This document shows positions 11,270 to 20,784 of a DNA stretch of 64,000 bases, piece after piece. The notes under the pieces were generated by a model. The model was given only the letters and a program-made list of their open reading frames with translations, was not told where the DNA came from and made no database searches. The position numbers were made by a program, and so were the translations under genes. Each line of letters starts with the position of its first letter. Position 1 is the first letter of the stretch. Source of the DNA: Gongronella butleri (lineage: Eukaryota; Mucoromycota; Mucoromycetes; Mucorales; Cunninghamellaceae); the NCBI GenBank assembly GCA_025201375.1, contig JAIWZP010000005.1, positions 186,001-250,000 on the forward strand, written 5' to 3'.

Positions 11270-12063
11270 ATCATCCCCTCCTTTTTTTTTTCTGTACAAT
11301 GCAATAAAAGCTCTTTAGATTCATAGACACAGCGTAGCGCGTCCAGGGGTGCCTGATTTCAGAGACGATTTCTGCGTTAGTTGTCTGATGCCTCTTTTTT
11401 GCTTGCACAGATGTTTTACAGCTGACATTGAGGAAGAATACGCCCCCTTTTTCTTGCTGTGGCCGGAGTCTGAAATACTTTCTGTCGCACGCAAAAAGGA
11501 ATGAAATGTCTTTTTGCCCTTGTTTTATGCTTTTTTTTTTTTTTTTTTTTTTGCTTTTTTGCTCTCGCACCCAATGCTCAGGCTCATCATACCCTTGCTT
11601 GTACCGCTGTAGCGACTACCGCCCTGCTTTGCCTACCGCTGGCTTGCAAGAATTACACTTGTTTGGCTGCCGGGGGCGCCAAAATTGCGGGATCACGCTG
11701 GAAGCTATGCCGGCTTGCTTGACTATATCGCTGGGTTTCAATTGACCTACCGAGGGTTTGGTTTAAATGATGATGTCCTGGCTAGGCTGTGTTGTCACGC
11801 CAGCAGCTGACACGTTTGGTAAGAGAATTTTAATTTGAATGGCATTTCTGTGCTCTCAGGGTTTTTTTTTTTTTTTTTTTACCTGGTTGATCATCATCTT
11901 GATTTTATGTTAGCCACAACCCACTAGTGACACGTTCTCCTAGTGTAATGGCGAAAGCGCAATCAAAACGGCGCGGCATTGTACACATTTTACGCATCTG
12001 GCTGCTTTCGAAGTGACACGCTTCCCAGTGTCATACCCAAGTGATTCACAAGCAATGATGGTT
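11270..12063. other. Gene-free stretch at the start of the accessory region
   Basis: No coding exon is supported. AATAAA near 11301 is the likely deoxyhypusine synthase poly(A) signal. T-runs occur at about 11530-11551 and 11862-11880. The heptamer TGACACG occurs three times (about 11808, 11929, 12015) near short CTAGTGT/CAGTGTCA segments, a weak hint of old repeat ends. Short frames here look random. Confidence 0.4.
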
Positions 12064-12444
12064 TTATCGCACATGGTTATACCAATTTTCATCCTGCAAA
12101 AATAAAGCTATTCTTGTTATTGCCCGTCTTTTTTTATTATTTGGCCCTTTTTTGACCGTTCCTGTCTGTAGGGTTCCTTTTGTATCTTTCTTTGAACTAT
12201 TTTTACATACCACACGTAGACGTTCACCATAAAAATGGCATTTCAGACGATGCCTGTTCTTTCCAATCATGTCTTGGCAAGCTGGACACATGGTGCGTGC
12301 TGATTTTGTCCTTTTTTTTGTGATCTTCTCATCATTGAATGTATGATCTACAGTTGACCTTGCGGAGTTGACGAAGCTTCTTGGCCTTGGCTTTCGAATG
12401 GTGCCAGTGTAATCGGCGTGAGACCAAGTTTTTTCTGGATGCAA
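12064..12444 (-). pseudogene. Possible gene remnant with a CxxC...H...CH cluster
   Basis: An open frame of 126 codons, of which only the middle looks protein-like: C53 and C56 in TMCPACQDMIGKN, then RHRLKCHFYGERLRVV with further Cys/His. That spacing suggests a small zinc-binding module, and a GTATGT donor directly follows the VV. Upstream, AG/GTCAAC and AAAATCAG could be a donor and acceptor. No complete gene can be assembled, and the remnant lies just outside foldback copy A. I do not recognise the family; a transposon-derived origin is a guess. Confidence 0.25.
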
Positions 12445-12619
12445 AGGAAAAAATCACGCCCATGCCAAAAGATCGCATTTCACGGTTGATTTCGTTGACG
12501 GTCTCAAACCAAAAACCAGCATGCTAGCTTGCAATCGTCGATACACACGTACTCAAGCGCGAAATATGGACTCAAACTTGGCAGTCCTCAAAACAGGGAT
12601 GATTCTTGAGCAAAACACC

Positions 12620-14290
12620 ATTTTTGGACAAATAACTTGTTATGCCTTGTTTACGTTTGATTTTGCAAGTAGCTGTGGTACTCACGGATTGGGGCCAGTT
12701 GCAGGGTGAATTTCAATAGCACTTGTATTGCACCAACGCGGTAAAATAACGCTTTGTAAAAAACCCATTCTATGAATGCCATTTTAGCAGGGGCTTTTCA
12801 AAAAGCCGGTAAATATTGACATGCCCGTGTACATCAGCATCGTGACATCTATACCCATTTGGTTTCGTCTCGGCGATGCGTCCCAATGGTGAGTATTCGA
12901 TGCTTAGCGTGATTTTCACTAAAAACTGCGTGCTCTCGACAAGCCTCCATTCGATCCTTCTGAATTTTTGTTAATCGCAGAGGACCGAGATGCGATTCAA
13001 CTTTGTTATAAAGAGCAAGGAGCTGTAATGCAACACAAGCAACATGATCCAAAAAAAGTAAAATAGCTCCAGTCTTTTGCATATTGTGCGTGATTTACAT
13101 TACTAGTTCTCTTTGAAACCAGACCCATTGTGTAGTTTGCGTTGCTAGCTACATCTTTCCTGCTTGTAGCAACTCGGTTGGATGACGTACAAGGGAGTTG
13201 TACCAACCCGAAAAAATAAAAACACGCTAAATTGCGTTGTCATGAGTATGTTATTAACCAAACCAAGATCAGCGCGTAGAGCACGTTATCTTACAGATTT
13301 TCTATCTGCAAGTGACGCGCTACGGGGCCCAGAAAAAAGCAAATGAGAGGAAAATCGCCTTATTTTTGAGGTATTTGCATTTTGCATGATTTCCTTCAAG
13401 GCAATCTTCTCCATAACTCTCATCATGCGTGAAACGCGATGACAGCTTCAAATTTGTAGCTTGTGCCACTACCTGGAAATGAAGATTAGCTATATATAAG
13501 AATGACATTTTCAAAATTGAAGTTTTTTCTCTCTCATTTTCATTTACTGATCAGCGCAGCGCTTAGCCTGAGTATGAGAAAATGGCAAGACATCGTGCAG
13601 TATGCATTGTTTTTGGCTTGGAGAGATAAAAATACGTAAGCGATGCACAGCAGGCAAAAGGCTGTGGTTGTTTTGTTCTATTTGGGTCATCTGGTTTTTG
13701 CTGTATTGAAGCAGCTTGATGCAAATAACAAAGTTGAATCGCACCGCGATACTCTATGACTGACAAAATTTCAGAAGGATCGAATAGAGGCCATGTTGAG
13801 AACATGCGGATTTTAGTGAAACACATGCAAAGTAACGAGTACTTGCCATTGGAACGCGTCTCCGAGGCAAAACCAAGTGTATGCAGACGCCATGAAGTTG
13901 ATGCATACAGGCGTGGCAAAATTTCTCTAGCTTTCAAATTTCCCCCGCTAAAATGGCATTCCCAAAATCCGATTTATTACAAAGCGCGATTTGACCGAGT
14001 TCTTACAATACAAGTGCCCCTGAAATTTACACCACAGGCGGGCCCAATCCTTGCGCACAAAAGCAGCTCTCACGCTTTAGTGTACTGTACTTCAGATATT
14101 TGTCGCGATGTATGGAAAGGTGCATTATTATTGTAGTTTGGCCGTTTTTCAATAAATATATTACTTTTACGTAAAACCATTTGCCGACAATTCTAGAGGA
14201 TTCAAGTTTTCTCGCTCAAATGAGCCCATTGTTGGAGTTCGGCGGCTACTAGATGGCGCGCAATGATGGGTTTCTGTTTTTTTTGGGATC
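12620..14290. repeat. Foldback element, family 1, copy A
   Basis: The left arm (about 12665-13330) reappears in reverse complement as the right arm (about 13555-14115). Anchor pairs are TGCCATTTTAGCAGGGGC at about 12779 against CCCCCGCTAAAATGGCA at about 13945; TTTGGTTTCGTCTCGG against TCTCCGAGGCAAAACC; and GATGCGATTCAACTTTG against CAAAGTTGAATCGC at about 13730. The spacer (13330-13555) resembles the spacer of copy C. The right flank CTAGATGGCGCGCAATGATG (about 14251) is shared with copy B. No intact transposase frame is present, so it is non-autonomous or decayed. Arm identity is roughly 70-80% by eye. Confidence 0.8.
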
Positions 14291-14479
14291 GTTTTCGCCA
14301 TTCGAATAAAGGGGCCGGTCTCTAATATTTATTTCACATGACTTTTACACACCCTCGCTGGACGCCCACACAAAGCGGGTTTGTTATTCGTCATAATCAC
14401 CCTGAGCTTGACGGTACTTTTAACGGCAAAGAGTGGAATTAAATAAATGGATGTGCATGAAGAAAAATTATTATGGCGC

Positions 14480-14680
14480 TAATGTGCTAGTGCGATGGGT
14501 GAATGGACCGGCGGGTGATGTAGTAGCGCAAGGGGTGGCCGGGACGGCGGATGTAGAAGCGCGAGGGGTGGATGGACGGGCAGACGTGGAAGCGCGAGGG
14601 GTGGATGGACGAGTAGATGAATAAGCGCGATGGGTGGACAGGTCAGCGGAGGTGGAAGCGCGGGACGTTGCTGGGAGGTG
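14480..14680 (+). repeat. 33-bp minisatellite block, left member of an inverted pair
   Basis: Four to five diverged units of about 33 bp with core GTGGATGGACGGGCAGACG and AAGCGCGAGGG. Read on the + strand the block encodes repeats like ARGVDGRADVE. The same unit occurs in reverse orientation at 16,930-17,140. The two blocks bracket the decayed gene at 14,690-16,806. Confidence 0.75.
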
Positions 14681-14689
14681 GCTCCAGCG

Positions 14690-16806
14690 AAGAGAGTTTT
14701 CTTTGCGGACGCGGAAAATGCTTTGAAATTTACCGCGAGGTCAACTCGACGCTTTCAACGTACCAAATCGCGATGTACATACAAAACGACGTGAAAGAGC
14801 TGATCAAGAAGCGGCCGGCACAAGAAGCGTGTATAAGCAAGCGTTGGCAGTCACAATTAGAGGGAAATTACTATGGTTAGTCAAAGAGTGATTACACGGC
14901 TAACTTTTTCTTCTTGGTTTTATTTTTTTAGACAGTTGTGGCTATCTCCCGGCAGGAACACGATTCACGCCACCAACAACTCGCTCCTGCGGCCAACAAA
15001 GTGGCCGAATCACGGCACCCTAGTGGGAATGTGACCATCAACCAGACCACCGCATCGACAGTCCCTAGCAAGCGATCAAATGACGCCCCAGTTGTGAGCG
15101 GTCCTTCATTCACTTGCTCGGGGATGTGCTAATGCCTTGTTTTTTTTTTTTTTTTTTTTTTTTTTGCAGGATTCGATTTCACTAGAGAAAGGCAGGAAAA
15201 AAAGATACGACTTTGGGCCGCAGATGAAGCCATCCGTGTCGGTCGACAAGCCGCGCGTCGCAGTCATCGACAATCAGCAGCTAGTCCGGCTAATAGCAAT
15301 CAAGATAAGCGACGAATCCTTGCCAAATACCCCCGCCAATCTTATCGACATGTATGAAATCAACAAGGAACAGCAGCAGCAAATTCAGCTCTCATGGCAA
15401 GGCCAGCGGCCGTGAAGTTGCTCCAAGGCGCCCTCGACCAACGACAAGAGGACCTGTGCGATTACCTTTGGGCAAGTGCCAACGACGATGCCGTAAGCGG
15501 CGATGAAAAGGACATGGTCACGTTGATGCGGCTGGTTCTTGCCGATTTTTGGGCGAACACAACAAAACCCGAGTATCCGCGAGCAACAAATGATAGAACG
15601 CCCTTTGCCGAATCGATTATCCCTCTATTCAAATAAATGTCAGCAATCGTGCGTTTTGTGGCATTTGTTTGGTAAATTTTGTCTTTTTTTTCATCCATTA
15701 TTCTAACGATTTTATACATAGTGTAAAAAGGGGCTCTCAAACAGCTGGGCAAAGCGCAACAAGCTCATGGACGGCATCGGCACCACGCTTTCTGACCGCA
15801 TGGATCACATTTTGATCGAGTCGTCAGGGTAAAAAAAAAAAAACAAGGCAGTATTTCCGTCACAGCAAAGGCGACGAAAACGCGATCCAGTCTGCTCAAA
15901 AGGGCTTCACTCGCACCGCGACCTCGCCAACAAGTGAATATGCGACGACTCTCGACTTGCCATTGGTCTTGATGGCGCTTGCTAGTGAACGCGGCGCCGG
16001 CGAGCTCAGCTTGAAAGAGTGGTACAAGTCCACCAATGCCGTCTACACCATCAAGGATTCCTGGCAAGAAGTCCCTATTTTCTGCGCAAGTGACAAGGGC
16101 GGCTATCATGCCCGCTTGACGCAATCTGTGTGGGATGGCCAACTCGCAGCAAAGGCCTATAGGAAATTCGTCGTCAAAGGTGGCCTGGTGGCCGACACAA
16201 CCACCTACTCGCTCTGCCGCAACCACATTCGTGTCCTTTTGCGCAACTTGAACGCGGATGCTGTCAACGAGCTCTCTGAGCACGCGCCTGGCTCGACGGT
16301 GGCGCAGAAGTATTACTCCGCGCGTGGTGCCGACTTGGACGTCACGAAACTCATGGAACACGAGGAGGTGGTCTACTTTGACGACGGTGACCGCGTGCTG
16401 ACGAGCGCAGTGTCGTTTGCTAGCCACAAGGAAGGTCGTCTCACCAAGGATGAATATCAGCAGGAGGTGGGCAATGTTTCGCTCTATTTCTCTCCACTTT
16501 TTTAGCCTCGCAGATGGCCAACACACAGAGGAAGATACGCTCAAGTTGCTAGAATACAAGTCCCTGTGTCTCCAAGAGGAAAAGGGCCACTACCAGCAAG
16601 CTTCGCACGTCACTTTTAGCAAGCGCCGCTGCTTTGCCATCCAAATTGTTCGGCGAAAGGTGTCGCTGCTTTCGATCTTCGTCGGTGACGATGACCGGTG
16701 GAATTCTCTTTGGGTGCGCTCTGCGCTCATCCCGGACCGTTGGGACCAGCGCATTTATTGGTTTCAAGCCTTTGAATTTCTAGCCAAGATCATAGTAACG
16801 GGTTGA
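14690..16806 (+). pseudogene. Decayed member of a repetitive protein family, interrupted by a nested recombinase fragment
   Basis: Several exons can be followed: one ending ...SKRWQSQLEGNYY (to 14876; GTTAGT donor, GCTAAC branch site, ACAG acceptor); an exon from about 14937 (VVAISRQEHDSRHQQ) to about 15090; and one from 15170 (DSISLEKGRKKRYDFG) through NTPANLIDMYEINKEQ. The frame then breaks near 15400. It resumes with RPAAVKLLQGALDQRQ and RTPFAESIIPLFK, where TAA at 15634-15636 interrupts LFK*MSAIV. Further exons read GLSNSWAKRNKLMDG and MDHILIESSG, then from 16506 LADGQHTEEDTLKLL through FLAKIIVTG. The pattern (ERTPFxxSIIPLFK, xxESSG, HTxEDTLKLL) resembles an uncharacterised multicopy family I associate with Mucoromycota. 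One frameshift plus one stop indicate a pseudogene. The intron at 15829-16505 (677 bp) is far longer than its neighbours. Confidence 0.5.
15846..16504 (+). mobile_element. C-terminal part of a DUF3435-like tyrosine recombinase inside a host intron
   Basis: A frame open from the A-run at 15831-15843 to the stop at 16503-16505 encodes about 220 residues. It follows the order of the DUF3435 (Starship captain) catalytic region as I know it: HSKGDENAIQ (the KG lysine block), LDLPLVLMALASERGAGEL, SWQEVPIFCASDKGG, then TTTYSLCRNHIRVLLRN (the YSLRR-type arginine block), ELSEHAPGSTVAQKYYSA (the GH...YY block with the candidate nucleophile tyrosine) and ADLDVTKLM. The N-terminal third, with the first catalytic arginine, is missing, and no ATG lies near its beginning, so this is a truncated copy. 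It lies exactly within the intron (GG/GTAAAA...TTTTTTAG) of the decayed gene, same strand. A Crypton-type recombinase is the main alternative. Confidence 0.5.
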
Positions 16807-16864
16807 TGTGAAACAAGGCACGAGTAATCAATGGAATTGTGATAGGATTTGCTGAAAGGGCATA

Positions 16865-17149
16865 ATGGCCTCGTGTGCGTCCGAAAAGAAGATACCCTTC
16901 GCTGGCACCACGGCCCGCCTGCATCCACGTCTTCTGGCCTCCACGCCTCACTCTCCCACGTCATCGTCTTCTGACCCGTCCATGTCTCGCTCTCCCACGT
17001 CGTCCGTTGGTCCGTCCACGTCTCGCGCCCCCATCTCCTCTGCTGGGCCGTCCACGTCTCGCGCTGCCCCCATCTCCGCTGGCCCGTCAACGTCTCGTGC
17101 TCCCCCCACCCCTGATCCGTTCACCTCTCGCACTCCAACGCCAAAATAA
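16865..17149 (+). repeat. 36-bp minisatellite block, right member of the inverted pair, with overlapping open frame
   Basis: Units of about 36 bp (core GGGCCGTCCACGTCTCGCG plus CCCCCATCTCCTCT) run from about 16,930 to 17,140. In reverse complement they match the left block: TGGACAGGTCAGCGGAGGTG at 14636 corresponds to the TGACGGGCCAGCGGAG strand here, and both encode TGQRRW in one frame. On the + strand the block lies in a 94-codon frame from ATG 16865 (MASCASEKK..., then GPSTSRAPISSA repeats). That could be a real Ser/Pro-rich peptide gene, but the repeat explains it equally well. Confidence 0.6.
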
Positions 17150-17639
17150 ATCATCCTTTTCCGTTCATGTCCATATAATCTCATATTAATTCGCGTTTGG
17201 GTGAAAAATGGCCTTGAAGTTTGTGTTTTTACAGCCAAAATAAGGTTCATCTCGATTGCGTCCGCGGTTTTGATTTTAAAAATATGGTTTGCTGGGAGCA
17301 TTTGTAGAGAAAAAAATTGCAATTACTTTGCTTAATGCATCTTGCACGAGCTCTGATGAACCGGTGGTTGAGCGAGGCAGACGTTGCCCCGCCGACGATG
17401 TCAGCAAAGTTGCGCAAGGGAGTGTCCAAGGGGTCTTAGTAACAATAAAATACGCGCATTTCAATCACTTCGCAATTTGCGCGCATTTTAAGCTAGACAA
17501 TCCTCTCAAATTCATATCCTACTGCGCGTGGACCATGATTTAGGCAACGTTGGTGGCCTTTGGGGATCACTAACATGGACAGGGTCTTTTGAAAATGGTA
17601 TTGACGCGTAAAAAGTTCATTTTAGAAATAGAACGTCAC
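17150..17639. other. Gene-free stretch between minisatellite and foldback copy B
   Basis: About 490 bp without a supported exon. It is AT-rich, with an A-run near 17310. It holds no obvious copy of either repeat family. Confidence 0.4.
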
Positions 17640-18975
17640 GTATTTGGTGTACAGCGGACCTTAATAGCTAGTCTTATGCGTAAGGATTCTGTCCACCTAC
17701 GGCGTGAATTTTAGGGCACACTTTATTATGCGAATGCGGTAAAATCGCGCTTTGTAAAAAATCCACTTTTGTGAATGCCATTTTAGCGGGGGCTTTTGAA
17801 AACCAGTGAAATACTGACACGTCCGTGTGCGTCGACATCGTAGCACCCGCATTCACTTGGTTTTGTCTCGGTGGCGCGTCCCAATGAAGAGCAACCGTTG
17901 ATTAACGTGATTTTCACTACAATTCGCAAGTCCTCAACATTTTAGCTATTGGATCAGTCTGAAATTTTGTCAGATTCACGGGACCGTGTTGCGATTCAAC
18001 TTGGCTGTATAGATCAAGTTGCTCTGATGCATATCTAGCAAGTTACTCCTAGAGGATCAACAGAATGCCAGCCTTTTTCTTCGTGATTTCTTCTTAGCTT
18101 CATTTCTCATTGCTTAAAGATGCATAGTTGTACTAGACAACGTGCTCTATGTACTGCCCTTGGTTTCGAGAGACTTTGTTAGGTGCGAACTCAAGTAATG
18201 CGCCAAATTGTAATTTTATTTCCTTTGAACTAGTAGAACTTTTTTTCGAGGACAGTGTACAGCCTTGCTGCAAGCGGCAAAGTTGTGGCTGGCCGCGCGT
18301 ATCACACAGTGCACTTTGTTTCAAATGTATGCAAGGGATACTCAATGTGCAAAAGGCAAAAAAGCGGGGACTGTTTGCTCATTTTGGATTATCTTGCGTT
18401 CGCTACATTGAAGCTCCATGCTACATATAGCAAAGATGAATAGCACCTCGGTCCCATGAAGATGACAAAGTTTCAGGCTGATCTAATAATAGGAATGTCG
18501 AGAACACGCGACTTTTCGTGAAAATGACGATATTCGACGATTACTCGCCAACGGGATACGCCATCGAGATCAAATCAAGTGGATGCAGATGCCACGATGC
18601 TGATGCACACGTTCATGTAATATTTCGCTGGTTTTTAAGACCCCCCTGCTAAAATGGCATTCACAAAATGGTCATTTTTACAAACCGTGATTTGACCGCG
18701 TTTTTACTATGCAAGTGCCCCTGAAATTTACCCCACAGGTGGACCCAATCCTTGCGGACAAAAGCAGCTGTTGAGCTCTGCTGCACACCACATACACGAC
18801 GTTCTGTGTGGAAAAGGGACCAATTGCTTGTTTTTTTGATTACGTGCTCATGTTTGCATCAGTAACAAAGGTATTTTTTCATACATCATAAAATTGACAG
18901 TGTCCTTATTTGAATGGGCCCACTGTTGCAGCATCGTGACCCTTAGATGGCGCGCAATCATGATTTTCAAACCTC
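17640..18975. repeat. Foldback element, family 1, copy B (left arm truncated)
   Basis: The left arm (about 17640-18060) begins TTTGGTGTACAGCGGA and contains TGAATGCCATTTTAGCGG and GGTGGCGCGTCCCAATG. The right arm (about 18090-18800) is the reverse complement and includes CTGCTAAAATGGCATTCACA (18646) and GTGGACCCAATCCTTGCG. The right arm carries the inner part (CTTGCTGCAAGCGGCAAAG at 18263) that the left arm lacks, so the left arm has an internal deletion together with the spacer. The outer flank TTAGATGGCGCGCAATCATG (18941) matches copy A. Confidence 0.75.
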
Positions 18976-18989
18976 ACGGATTTTCCTAG

Positions 18990-19730
18990 GAGTACAGTCG
19001 AAGATTTGAAATTGACAAAATTAAAGTCGTCAGATCGCCACGCCATTCAATCACATTGTACTGTAGTTGGCCCTCATTCACTGACAAAAAAGCAATAAAA
19101 AAAGCAGTCCAATGACTTATTTTTGCGTAGAATGCAATTTAGCGCCAATTTTCCGTACAAGGTCAACTCGATGAAAATGCCTGTATCTCCAAGAAACGCA
19201 TACCATCAGAAAGGGTGTGGCTTGCTGCGCATGTACACATCGGTGATCAGTGAAAAAAGTGATTCTTTTGGTGATTTTGACACGGTTTTAAAGTTATAGT
19301 GATTTTGTGACGCGCAAAACCCGCGTCAGACATTGAGTTACACGCGTCTGTTTCTAATCAAATCCATATCCCTGGAGTGTCTCTTGCTCATGGACACGCC
19401 GGCGCGGGTCTATAAACACGTTTTTGCAACGCAAATTACATGCAAAGTAAAATATAAAATCAGTCATTTCTCATCAATGAGCTAATGGACCGCCATGCTT
19501 TTTGCGATTTTCTTCGGTGTTCCATCTCGGATGCTCTTGTGGACTAGGTTTAGTTGACTTTTGGAGACCCAATTTTCCCATTTTGGTTTCAGGGCTCGAA
19601 GCGACTAAGTTTTGAATCTGCTCGTGTAGATAACTGATTGCGTCTGGTTCAGTGTTTCTAGAGCACGTCGTGACAATGGGACGCGTTTCGGGGAGTCAAA
19701 GTGTATGTGTCGCGAGGTAAAGCAATTTAA
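18990..19730 (+). repeat. Repeat family 2, copy R1
   Basis: Aligns on the same strand with 47,560-48,270. Anchors are CAGATCGCCACGCCATTCAA (19032 and 47601), GCAATAAAAAAAG (19091 and 47653) and CCGCGTCA...TTACACGCGTCT (19321-19350 and 47884-47912), followed by a shared stretch around TGTCTCTT and GGACACG/GGACGCG. No open frame is conserved between copies. It directly abuts foldback copy B. Confidence 0.6.
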
Positions 19731-20784
19731 AAACGGAAAAGAACAAAAAGTAATGCATTCTCTTTATATTTACGATCTTGTAGCACCGTGATATACGCTG
19801 TTAAATTGTAGCTACCACTGCTGTGCCAGCATATTATGCTATTGCGGCTGTGTTTACAAGATACGATGGTGATCTAATTGCGATAAAGTGATCTTGAGAC
19901 AATGGTGCACTAAAAGCGTATCGAATTTTACTGCAAAAGAGGCAAGTTCAACTGTAGGTCACGCGCATTTGTCTTGAAAACTTGGAATTTGCACCTCGGG
20001 GGTGGTAATAGATAGCCAGAGCAAGGCGCAATGCCTCGTGTTTGCTGATTGCATTGCGAATTTGAAATTCCGTCACGCGGTCATGAGTGCAAAGTGAGCC
20101 GACAGGGTCGTGTTCCCTGATGACGAATTTGTTTTCGTGCGTGTGGGGGCCATGAATGCAACCTGGCAAGGTGACATCACCTGCCTTTTCCCTAAACATG
20201 CAATTACCAGCTGAATCATGACCCTGATCAGGTCTAATTGCCTAGCCCGACCACCCCTCCCCCAACCGGCCAAGCGGGCGTCCACGGAAAAAGGGGGGTA
20301 TCGGCAGCATGTCGCTGCTTTGCTAGGCAAAAATGACGTGACAGCGGCATTGGCGATAGAAAAAAAAAAAAGGGCGCGTGATCGACACGGTTTCATGGTG
20401 CATGACGGATATGGCCAAATGAGGGTGAACCCAAAAGTTAAGGGCACGACCCCCAACCTATCCGAAAAGATAGCAAAAGAGTGAAAAGAGAGTGAAAAGT
20501 AATGCATGCACAAATTTAGATGCAGTTTAAAGTATGTTTTAGGGAGGCGGCAAAGAGAGCGAGGGGGTCTACAACATACAGGAGCTCATGCCTCAATATT
20601 TTTATTTCGAGGAGCTTGGCACAAGGGGCGAGGGGGGTGCTTTTTTTTTTCTCTAATTTTGGTTCCTTTTTTTTCTGGCCCTTGTTCACGACCTTTTTTT
20701 TTTTTTTTCCTCTTTTCCTCTTTTTTTTATTTTGCCATTTCGCGTGCTTTGAAAACAACCAAAAACGTTTCTTTTTCTCTTGGA
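19731..20784. other. Gene-free stretch before the rhomboid gene
   Basis: No supported exon. A minus-strand frame at 20073-20513 and a plus-strand frame at 20218-20484 lack domain features. From about 20,640 the sequence is T-rich (T-runs at 20641-20650 and 20694-20708), the likely rhomboid promoter and 5' UTR. Confidence 0.45.

Noticed and set aside
13563..14136. Frames within the foldback arms as a transposase gene
   Set aside because: The frames are not conserved between copies A, B and C and lack DDE or other transposase motifs.
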